Assembly (NCBI RefSeq): GCF_026241135.1
Contig: NZ_JAPFGA010000001.1
Location: 372,001-436,000, forward strand
Direction of reading: 5' to 3'
Length of the DNA stretch: 64,000 nucleotides
Source: Galbibacter kalidii
GTDB taxonomy: Bacteria; Bacteroidota; Bacteroidia; Flavobacteriales; Flavobacteriaceae
How positions within the stretch are numbered: position 1 is the first letter of the stretch; each line of letters begins with the position of its first letter. This document shows, in pieces, positions 1 through 7,034 of this stretch. The position numbers were made by a program, and so were the translations under genes. Below the pieces are notes generated by a model. It worked only from the letters and a program-made list of their open reading frames with translations. It was not told the origin of the DNA and did no database searches.

Positions 1-1059
1 CATATCGCCATCAGAATCGGTATGGCCTACGATTTTTAACTTCAAGCCGGGGTCTTCCTGCAATATATCGGCTATTTCCTTTAAAATACCGTAGGATCCC
101 GGTGCTATCTGAAACGAATTCACGGCAAATTGTATTCCCGAAGTACTCCACTTTCCATCTTTGTCCAAGGTACTCCGAATGTCTTTTCCTGCTGCTGCTA
201 TGCGAAGGCCGGTAATGTAAAACCCGTCTTCCGGAGCCGGGATCAATTCTGTGGCCTGGAAATAAAAACTGTTTCGGAGTGATTCCGGCTCAAAAGCGCG
301 GGGTAGGTCAAATATTTTTTTCTGATCCATATACAACCTTATGCGTGTTCCGTTAACACTAATACTAACCTTTATTACTTTTCCTGCCATCTTATTCGCA
401 GGATATTCCTTGTTGGTTTCACGGCCGGAATATATAGAGGTACTATAACCTAATTCTTTTTCAAAATGAGCTATCTTAAAATAAAAAAGCGCTTTGGACC
501 GCAATCCCCTTTTAGCGGGATTGGCACTCCCGGAAAACCCGAAAGTCACGGGGGCACGCTTTATACCTGCCGGATAATACAAATGAAATTCTACCGTGAA
601 ATTTTCCGGCAAAGGCCTCCCGGTTTCGGGATAGCTTAATGTTCTGTCCGGTACCCGCAACCATTTGTCTTCCCGCCCCGTAATGAAAACTACCTCTCCT
701 GAGCCGTTGGTATTCCATTTAGCAGGAAAATCTCCTTTACGATCTATGCCAAAGTCGTCATAAAACAATACTTTGTCTCCGGCAATAAAATCGAATTTGT
801 TATTTATGTTTACGCTTTGTGTTGAGTTGCGTTCCTGTATAACAACTGGTGGCTGACGCTTTTTTCCGCCTGCATTTGTACCCGGCTTGAGGATGCTGTC
901 TGTAACGTTTTCCATTTTCTCTTCCTCCTTGTGCTCCAATTTGCGCTTTACTGTCTTTTGTGCTTTTTTCTTTAGTTTTTTTAATAATTGGGCATGGGTA
1001 TCTGGAATAAAGGTTATTGATAAGGATGCAACCAAGATTATATTGAAATAAAATTTCAT
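1..1059 (-). CDS. OmpA-family protein, C-terminus cut by window edge
   Basis: Read by hand because it runs off the window and is missing from the ORF track. The reverse strand is open from an ATG at 1059-1057 to base 1, giving 353 codons. It begins with a signal peptide (MKFYF...DTHAQ), then a lysine/glutamate-rich stretch (about residues 25-55). A middle region starting near DKVLFYDDF resembles a jelly-roll/laminin-G-like domain. The last residues (FQIAPGSYGILKEIADIL, then LKIVGHTDSDG) are the start of an OmpA C-terminal peptidoglycan-binding domain. The family anchors outer-membrane or periplasmic proteins to peptidoglycan. It lies 26 bp downstream of a repeat lipoprotein on the same strand, so co-transcription is likely. 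The ligand of the middle domain is unknown. Confidence 0.85.
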   Translation of the reverse strand, partial: MKFYFNIILVASLSITFIPDTHAQLLKKLKKKAQKTVKRKLEHKEEEKMENVTDSILKPGTNAGGKKRQPPVVIQERNSTQSVNINNKFDFIAGDKVLFYDDFGIDRKGDFPAKWNTNGSGEVVFITGREDKWLRVPDRTLSYPETGRPLPENFTVEFHLYYPAGIKRAPVTFGFSGSANPAKRGLRSKALFYFKIAHFEKELGYSTSIYSGRETNKEYPANKMAGKVIKVSISVNGTRIRLYMDQKKIFDLPRAFEPESLRNSFYFQATELIPAPEDGFYITGLRIAAAGKDIRSTLDKDGKWSTSGIQFAVNSFQIAPGSYGILKEIADILQEDPGLKLKIVGHTDSDGDM

Positions 1060-1085
1060 GGTTTCTAAGTTTTTAATGATTTTAT

Positions 1086-2117
1086 CTATTGTAGCATGAC
1101 AGCCACTGCCTCGGCATAGGCATCCTGTGTACCGTCGGTTAGGGGCTGCGGCACGCCATTTTTCCAAAGCATGGCCACATTTCTGGTGTCGTTGTTTTCA
1201 TAGCCTGCTATATAAACATCTTCGCCTATTACCGTTACTGACTGGGCACTGGCATTCTGTGTTCCATCGGTTAGGGGTTGTGCCGTGCCGTTTATCCAGA
1301 GCATGGCTACATATACAGCACCATTTCTTTCATAGCCTGCCACATAGACATCTTCGCCTACTATCGTTACTGACCTGGCTCCGGCATTCCGTGTTCCATC
1401 GGTCAAGGGCTGTGGCACGCCGTTTTTCCAGAGGGTGGCAACGTATATCGTGCCGTTGTGTTCAATCCCCGCCACATAGACGTCTTCGCCCACAACCGCC
1501 ACTGACTGGGCACTGGCATGATTTGAACCATCAGAAAGGGGTTGCGCCACCCCATTTTTCCACAGTGTGGCTACGTTGGCCGTGCCGTTGTTTTCACTCC
1601 CTGCCACATAAATATCTTCGCCTGCAACTGCTACTGAATGGGCCCCGGCACTGTGCAGTCCATCCGTAAGGGCTTGTGGGATACCATTCTTCCAGAGCAT
1701 GGCCACATTGCTGCTGCCGTTGTTTTCAAAACCAGCCAAATAGATGTCTTCGCCTGCAACCGCCACTGAAATAGCCACAGCATCGTATGTTCCATCGGTA
1801 AGGCTTTGTGCATTGCCATTTTTCCAGATCATGGCCGCATTGCTGGTACCATTGTTTTCATAGCCCGTCACATAGATGTCATCGTCCGCAACGGCCACAG
1901 AAGAGGTTCCGGCATTGTGTGGTCCATTGGTAAGGGCTTGTGGTACGCTATCTTCCCATAGGGTGGCCGCGTAATACGTGCCGTTGTATTCACTACCTGT
2001 CACATAGACCACAGGCTCCGGGTTGGGTTGGGGTGGTTTTGGGGTGTCGTCGTCTTTGCTACAGTGTATCAGCATAACGGCCATAAAAAGAAGGTATAAT
2101 AATTTTATTTTTTTCAT
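1086..2117 (-). CDS. lipoprotein of seven ~44-residue repeats (predicted beta-propeller)
   Basis: A lipoprotein signal ends at Cys19 (MLIHC), followed by an acidic and proline-rich linker. The rest of the 343 residues is seven consecutive units of about 44 residues with the pattern VYVAGYENNGT..VA.LWKNG..QPLTDGT...A.SVAV.GED. Seven equal beta-rich units suggest a seven-bladed propeller, which is inference. I do not recognise a named family or an enzymatic motif. The protein is probably exposed at the cell surface or periplasm and binds something. It is a paralogue of the next gene upstream (2363-3367) and shares order and strand with it. The repeated DNA makes this gene prone to unequal recombination. 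Confidence 0.8.
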   Translation of the reverse strand: MKKIKLLYLLFMAVMLIHCSKDDDTPKPPQPNPEPVVYVTGSEYNGTYYAATLWEDSVPQALTNGPHNAGTSSVAVADDDIYVTGYENNGTSNAAMIWKNGNAQSLTDGTYDAVAISVAVAGEDIYLAGFENNGSSNVAMLWKNGIPQALTDGLHSAGAHSVAVAGEDIYVAGSENNGTANVATLWKNGVAQPLSDGSNHASAQSVAVVGEDVYVAGIEHNGTIYVATLWKNGVPQPLTDGTRNAGARSVTIVGEDVYVAGYERNGAVYVAMLWINGTAQPLTDGTQNASAQSVTVIGEDVYIAGYENNDTRNVAMLWKNGVPQPLTDGTQDAYAEAVAVMLQ

Positions 2118-2362
2118 GATTAAAAAGGTTTTGACTTATAATCTTTAATGGTTTTAAAGTAAAAAGGTTAACATGTTTTTTTACTATGTTCTAAAAAGCT
2201 GTTTAAATAAGCTTTGAAGTCATATCTGCCCATGGCCAAGTCGGGGCAGGCGGGACTTTCTCCTTATATAAGTACCCACAATTTTAACTCAGCTGCTTTT
2301 TAGTCCCGTCTCAGCCGATATCGGAATCAGTTAAAAAGGGCAATAACCCTTTTGTTAGCCAA

Positions 2363-3367
2363 TTAAGGCTTTACAGCCACCGAAAGGGCAAAGGAATTTT
2401 GCGTGCCGTCGGTAAGGGGCTGTGCGACCCCGTTTTTCCAAAGTATGGCCGTGTCTGTCGTACTATTACTTTCATAACCTGCTACGTAAACGTCTTCGCC
2501 CGATACAGTTACAGCGTAGGCAGAGGCAAACTGTGTACCATCGGTAAGGGGCTGTGCATTGCCGTTTTTCCAGAGCATGGCGGTTTGGTTTGTTTCATCA
2601 TATTTTCGCCCAGCTACATAAACGTCTTGCCCGCTTACCGCAATCGAATGAGAAAAGGTTTTTTGCATATCATCGGTAAAAGGTTGTGGTGCGCCGTTTT
2701 TCCAGACCGTAGCCTCATCGTTTCCGTAACGTTCGTAGCCCGCGACGTAAACATCTTCTTCTGCCACGACCACCGAATAGCCAGCCGCATACCGTGTGCC
2801 GTCGGATAGGGGCTGTGCCTCCCCGTTCTTCCATAACATAGCGACCGGTGTCGAGTCAGTGAACACAATACCTGTTACATAAACTTCACTGCCGGAAACC
2901 GCAACCGATTTTGCCGATGAATTTTCGCTGGTAAGGGACTGTTCAACACCGTTTTTCCACAATTTGGCCACGTTGTTTTCATGACCTGATACATAGACGT
3001 CTTCGCCCATAACTGCCACTGAAATGGCTTCGGCATAGTGTGTTCCATCGGTAAGGGGCTGAGTTACCCCGTTTTTCCAGAGCATAGCCACGTTGTTGGT
3101 GCCGTTGTTTTCAGTGCCGGCCACGTAAACGTCTTCACCCACAACTGCTACCGAAGAGGCATAGGCTTCTTGCGTTCCATCAGTAAGGGCTTGTGGTACG
3201 CCATCTTCCCAAAGGGTGGCAACATAGTGCGTGCCGTTGTATTCAGCTCCTGCCACATAGACCACCGGGTCGGGGTCGGGTAGGGGTGTTGAGATGTCGT
3301 CGTTTTTGCTGCAGTACGTCAGCATAATGGCCGTAAAAAAAAGGCTTAAGAACTTTATTGTTTTCAT
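2363..3367 (-). CDS. paralogous seven-repeat lipoprotein
   Basis: It has the same architecture as the 1086-2117 gene: lipobox Cys19 (LTYC), a short SKNDD linker, then seven repeats of the VYVAG..ENNGT...LWKNG..QPLTDGT type. The units are more diverged here. The third is shortened (VYVSGHENNVAKLWKNG) and the fifth carries YERYGNDEATVWKNG, so this may be the older copy or one under weaker constraint. Keeping exactly seven units in both paralogues, despite sequence drift, supports a closed seven-blade propeller. The function is unknown and no catalytic residues are evident. The 245-bp gap to the next gene downstream leaves room for a separate promoter. Confidence 0.8.
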   Translation of the reverse strand: MKTIKFLSLFFTAIMLTYCSKNDDISTPLPDPDPVVYVAGAEYNGTHYVATLWEDGVPQALTDGTQEAYASSVAVVGEDVYVAGTENNGTNNVAMLWKNGVTQPLTDGTHYAEAISVAVMGEDVYVSGHENNVAKLWKNGVEQSLTSENSSAKSVAVSGSEVYVTGIVFTDSTPVAMLWKNGEAQPLSDGTRYAAGYSVVVAEEDVYVAGYERYGNDEATVWKNGAPQPFTDDMQKTFSHSIAVSGQDVYVAGRKYDETNQTAMLWKNGNAQPLTDGTQFASAYAVTVSGEDVYVAGYESNSTTDTAILWKNGVAQPLTDGTQNSFALSVAVKP

Positions 3368-3455
3368 GATTTCTGTAATTTTATGGCTTCTACTTTATTT
3401 AAAAGTTTTGAGGAAACCATTTTATTCCGATCTGGGTGTAAATGGCATTGCATGA

Positions 3456-4130
3456 TTAATCAGGTATATTGTAATACGTTTTAACAGCATCATAATCGGA
3501 ATAATCCAGAACCGACTTTGCCGAGAGGTTTACGTTTCCGGGAATAATAACATAACGTATCCTGTTATAAATAATACCTCCGGCCTGACCTTCGGTCTCC
3601 TGACTGGTAAAATCAGAACCGTATTTTGTTATAGTTATCCAGATACTGGTGGAGTTTCTGTATAAAACACTCCTTTTTATGACCAAGTCCCCAGATGTAT
3701 TATGTGTATCCCAGGGCAGCAAAAATGTAGAGCCGTTATTTGTTCTCCAGTATACCAATGTTACCCCGCCTTCTAACCAGGTATCGCTAAAATTACTGTC
3801 CACCACTTCCATCCTTTTAAACCTGGCGGCATCATGCATGTTCCAGTCGGGGAAAAACCAATCGGAGTACATGACATTGGCATTTCCGTCTTCGCCATCC
3901 TGTCCATCCTGCCCGTCTTGTCCATCTTCTCCGGGAGTACCTTGTTCTCCCTGAGTCCCCTGTTCACCTTGTTCTCCTTGTAATCCCTGTTCACCTTGTA
4001 ATCCCTGTTCACCTTGTGGCCCCTGTTCTCCCTGCGGGCCGGGAGGGCCTATATCGCCATCTTCGGCTGAACAGGCTATTAATCCAATACTTACAATCAA
4101 TACGATAAAATAATTAAATGTAGTTTTCAT
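3456..4130 (-). CDS. collagen-like lipoprotein
   Basis: The protein has 224 residues. A lipoprotein signal ends at Cys20 (SIGLIAC). Residues about 25-84 are some 20 uninterrupted Gly-X-Y triplets (GPPGPQGEQ... to GQDGQDGED), a collagen-like triple-helix segment rich in Glu, Gln and Asp and low in proline. The remaining roughly 140 residues form a globular C-terminal domain rich in Trp and Tyr with no family I can name. By analogy with other bacterial collagen-like surface proteins, it may trimerise into a stalk that displays the C-terminal head. It is the first gene of the minus-strand surface block. The G-X-Y coding DNA contains short tandem repeats that could change stalk length. Confidence 0.82.
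   Translation of the reverse strand: MKTTFNYFIVLIVSIGLIACSAEDGDIGPPGPQGEQGPQGEQGLQGEQGLQGEQGEQGTQGEQGTPGEDGQDGQDGQDGEDGNANVMYSDWFFPDWNMHDAARFKRMEVVDSNFSDTWLEGGVTLVYWRTNNGSTFLLPWDTHNTSGDLVIKRSVLYRNSTSIWITITKYGSDFTSQETEGQAGGIIYNRIRYVIIPGNVNLSAKSVLDYSDYDAVKTYYNIPD
3981..4016. repeat. 18-bp tandem repeat in collagen-like gene
   Basis: Two exact tandem copies of TAATCCCTGTTCACCTTG (3981-3998 and 3999-4016), flanked by degenerate copies (for example CCCTGTTCACCTTG near 3958). Each unit encodes two Gly-X-Y triplets, so gain or loss keeps the reading frame and changes the length of the collagen-like stalk by six residues. Confidence 0.85.
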
Positions 4131-4800
4131 AGTACGTTACTTTTCATTTTGGTTATTAATTAATTCTTTTTGGAAAGTGGTAGAGGGAAAAATGATTACT
4201 TCAAAAGTAAATCAGCAAGGGAATAGGAAATTTCATATATGTAACAAAGGCTTTCATATATGTAACCTTTGCCTTAAAGACTGTATTTTAACCCGTTACG
4301 TATTATGATTTGGAAAAGAAAAGTTCTCGAACGTCCTGAACGGAAGATATTGCTGAATATATTGTTTGCTGAAAAACTATATCCGCTCTGGGCAGGTTGG
4401 CTACCTTTACATGAAGATGTCGTATTGGAATTTCGTGACACAGGAAAGCAGCTTTGAGGCCAATCTTGGTGCATAAACGGGAAATAATTTTTGAAAATTT
4501 TGTGACAAACCTGCCATTAGTTAAATACTAAATATTTGCACAATGTTTGTAATTCCGTTATATAATCTATGAAAAAGGGAACATTTTAGGATTACCGCTA
4601 GATAATCTTTCAAGGTTAAGGAATTTCATACTACTTAAAGTATTATCACTTCGCGCAATTATTTCAGCAATAAAGGCACAACTTGAATACTTGATGCTTT
4701 TTCCTGTCGTAAACACCCCTTTAAATAGTCGTTTTTACACGTGGTAAATACGAAATCAATTATTAAACTTTGTATTGTATTCATATAAAGTTATTTAATC
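4131..4800. other. 670-bp intergenic region between divergent genes
   Basis: This separates the collagen-like gene (minus) from the DinB gene (plus). It contains a pair of direct repeats and a -7-like box facing the minus-strand genes (annotated separately). The track ORF at 4274-4474 has no family features and low-complexity composition, so I do not call it. No RNA gene or other structure was recognised in the remaining sequence. Confidence 0.6.
4202..4266 (-). promoter_or_regulatory. candidate activator site and promoter of the minus-strand surface block
   Basis: TTTCATATATGTAAC occurs twice as an exact 15-bp direct repeat (4231-4245 and 4252-4266), with starts 21 bp apart, about two helical turns. 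On the minus strand a TACTTTTG box (4209-4202) fits the Bacteroidota -7 consensus TAnnTTTG. No convincing -33 TTG lies at the usual distance. A promoter with a good -7, no -33 and paired upstream repeats is what an activator-dependent promoter would look like. The activator is unknown. Confidence 0.45.
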
Positions 4801-5301
4801 ATGAAAAGACAGGAAGTTTTAAATGAAATTAAGATCACCTTTTCTAATTTGAAAAGTGCTATTGCTAAATTTTCAGAAGAAGACTTAAATAGAGTGCCTT
4901 TTGAAGGAAGTTGGACGGCCGGGCAGATCACGCAACACATTATTATATGTGCTAGTGGCATACCTGATGAGAAAACAAAACCGGCCGATCGGCCTTACGA
5001 CGAGAAAATCAAGTCCATACGGGACATGTTTTTGGATATGGAAATAAAATTCAAGACAGCACCAATTTTAGAACCGGAAAACCCGCCTCATTCACGTAAT
5101 GAGTTAACGGACACTCTGAATAAACTTGAAGATCAGCATACAGCATCTGCCCAAAATTTGGATATGGAAGCATTGTGCTTGGATATGGAATTACCCACAT
5201 TCGGGCATCTGACCCGCTATGAATGGATACGATTTATGATGGTGCATACACAACGCCATACAAAGCAAATTGAAAATATTTATAATAAATTGAAGGGATG
5301 A
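4801..5301 (+). CDS. DinB-family protein
   Basis: At 166 residues this is the usual length for DinB/YfiT-type four-helix bundle proteins. The metal-binding histidine triad is visible: His46 (GQITQHI) in the first half and His149 and His153 (HTQRHTKQIENI) near the C-terminus. Characterised relatives are metal-dependent thiol transferases (bacillithiol S-transferases, for example) or have no known activity, so the substrate cannot be named. It starts at an ATG after a long AT-rich leader. It is followed 110 bp later by a MATE exporter on the same strand. A shared detoxification role is possible but is inference. Confidence 0.8.
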   Translation: MKRQEVLNEIKITFSNLKSAIAKFSEEDLNRVPFEGSWTAGQITQHIIICASGIPDEKTKPADRPYDEKIKSIRDMFLDMEIKFKTAPILEPENPPHSRNELTDTLNKLEDQHTASAQNLDMEALCLDMELPTFGHLTRYEWIRFMMVHTQRHTKQIENIYNKLKG

Positions 5302-5411
5302 TAAATTGTTTTTCCTGTCATGTGGAAATGCTGGACATTGAAAAGTGAAGGGAAAAAAAGAATGTGTGTTGAACAATCATATGATTTTAAAAGATTAATT
5401 TTAAACTAATT

Positions 5412-6824
5412 ATGAGTCAAAATAATAATTCCATTACCAAAAAGAGTACTTGGAAGAAATTAAAAGATGCTATCCGAGGTACAAATGCCGACTACACGAA
5501 AATTGATATAAAAGAAGCGATTTTCCTTTTGGCTGTTCCTATGATCTTAGAACTTATCATGGAGTCGACATTTGCCGTAGTAGATATTTACTTTGTTGGG
5601 AAACTGGGGCCTTCGGCTGTTGCTACTGTGGGCTTAACAGAGACATACATGTTTTTACTATATTCCATTGCCATGGGACTTGCTATGGCCGTAACAGCAA
5701 TTATTGCTCGTCGGATTGGAGAAAAAAATCAAGAAGATGCTGCCAAATCTGCCGTACAATCTTTGATTCTTGCGCTGTTGGTTTCATTGCCTTTTTCCAT
5801 TGCGGGCATCTTTTTCTCGAAAGAACTATTGTTGCTAATGGGGGGTGATCCATGGGTGGTTGATGAAGGTTACCGCTATACACAATGGCTACTTGGTGGC
5901 AATATGGTCATTGTTTTTTTGTTTGTCATTAATGCTATTTTTAGGGGAGCTGGTGATGCGGCTATTGCTATGCGGGTATTGTGGATAGCAAACGGTATCA
6001 ATATAGTGTTGGATCCGTTATTGATCTTTGGCTGGGGCTTTATACCGGCTCTGGGTATAGAAGGTGCTGCAATTGCCACCACCATTGGTCGGGGTATAGG
6101 TGTGATGACTCAATTATGGATACTTTTTAAAGGTGGAAAACAAATACGGGTACTGCGCGAACAACTTCAAGTAGATGTTAAAATTATGGTTAATATCATA
6201 AAGACATCATTGGGAGGCATCGGACAAATGATCATAGCTATGACATCCTGGATTTTTTTGATGCGAATCTTAGCTGATATCGGCAGTGAAGCAGTAGCCG
6301 GGTCTACTATTGCCCTGCGGATTATGATGTTTACCTTAATGCCCGCATGGGGACTCTCGAATGCTGCTGCCACATTGGTGGGGCAAAATCTTGGTGCAGG
6401 TAGTCCTGAGAGAGCAGAGCAGTCTGTCTGGAAAATAGGTTGGTACAATATGGTATTTTTAGTATTGGTTTCGGTTGTCTACTTTTTCTTCAACACCCGA
6501 TTAATGCAAATTTTCAGTGATGATCCCAAAGTTATTGCCATTGGCGCTGAATGGATAAAAATCCTTTCCTATTGTTATTTTGTGTACGGCTGGTGGATGG
6601 TCACCGTACAAGCATTTAATGGTGCTGGGGATACCAGAACACCCACAAAAATCAATTTGGTTTTCTTTTGGCTCATACAAATTCCGCTGTCTTACTTGTT
6701 GGCTATCTATTTTGGATGGGAGCATTCAGGTGTGTTTTGGGCTGTATTTGTGTCTGAAACTGCTGTGGGCTTATTTACGCTTTGGCTTTTTACAAGAGGG
6801 AAGTGGAAAACGGTAACGGTGTGA
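5412..6824 (+). CDS. MATE family efflux transporter
   Basis: The protein has 470 residues. After a cytoplasmic N-terminal tail of about 35 residues come some twelve hydrophobic segments arranged as two MatE repeats (first beginning ILELIMESTFAVVDIYFVG, second near GIGQMIIAMTSWIF). Family features include PLLIFGWGFIP at the end of the first half and NAAATLVGQNLGAG at the start of the second. MATE proteins export cationic drugs, metabolites or dyes in exchange for Na+ or H+ across the inner membrane. The coupling ion and substrate cannot be read from this sequence. A long hairpin lies just downstream (6875-6906). Confidence 0.9.
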   Translation: MSQNNNSITKKSTWKKLKDAIRGTNADYTKIDIKEAIFLLAVPMILELIMESTFAVVDIYFVGKLGPSAVATVGLTETYMFLLYSIAMGLAMAVTAIIARRIGEKNQEDAAKSAVQSLILALLVSLPFSIAGIFFSKELLLLMGGDPWVVDEGYRYTQWLLGGNMVIVFLFVINAIFRGAGDAAIAMRVLWIANGINIVLDPLLIFGWGFIPALGIEGAAIATTIGRGIGVMTQLWILFKGGKQIRVLREQLQVDVKIMVNIIKTSLGGIGQMIIAMTSWIFLMRILADIGSEAVAGSTIALRIMMFTLMPAWGLSNAAATLVGQNLGAGSPERAEQSVWKIGWYNMVFLVLVSVVYFFFNTRLMQIFSDDPKVIAIGAEWIKILSYCYFVYGWWMVTVQAFNGAGDTRTPTKINLVFFWLIQIPLSYLLAIYFGWEHSGVFWAVFVSETAVGLFTLWLFTRGKWKTVTV

Positions 6825-6874
6825 TATATTGTTACAGTTATTTTGAGTGTTGCATTATATATTTTTAATGGTTA

Positions 6875-6906
6875 AGCCCTTGAGGGTTCTGAACCCTTCA
6901 AGGGCT
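6875..6906. terminator. long GC-rich hairpin after MATE gene
   Basis: AGCCCTTGAGGGTT pairs with AACCCTTCAAGGGCT across a 3-nt loop, with a single bulge. No T-run follows, so this is either a weak or bidirectional terminator or a dispersed palindromic element. It sits between the MATE gene and the GH78 gene, where a transcription boundary is expected. Confidence 0.5.
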
Positions 6907-7034
6907 GTATGTTAATATTCTACTTTTGGAATAGTGTCTGTAAAAAATTGTAGTTTTATTGTTGGGAGCATCTCAAGATTAAAATACTGAGTTTTATAAC
7001 CCTTTGGTAATAACCAACTTAAACCTTAAACACA

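Noticed and set aside
1127-1669. 180-residue plus-strand ORF inside the seven-repeat lipoprotein gene
   Set aside because: It is the antisense shadow of the repeat array. Its His/Leu/Arg-rich periodicity follows the 132-bp repeats, and the minus frame has the signal peptide and lipobox.
1086-3367. Regularly spaced repeats that might suggest a CRISPR array
   Set aside because: Units are about 132 bp, degenerate and encode an in-frame protein repeat. There are no unique spacers between identical short repeats and no cas genes.
4274-4474. 66-residue minus-strand ORF in the large intergenic region
   Set aside because: No family features, Ser/Asn-rich composition typical of chance AT-rich ORFs, and no plausible partner or start context.
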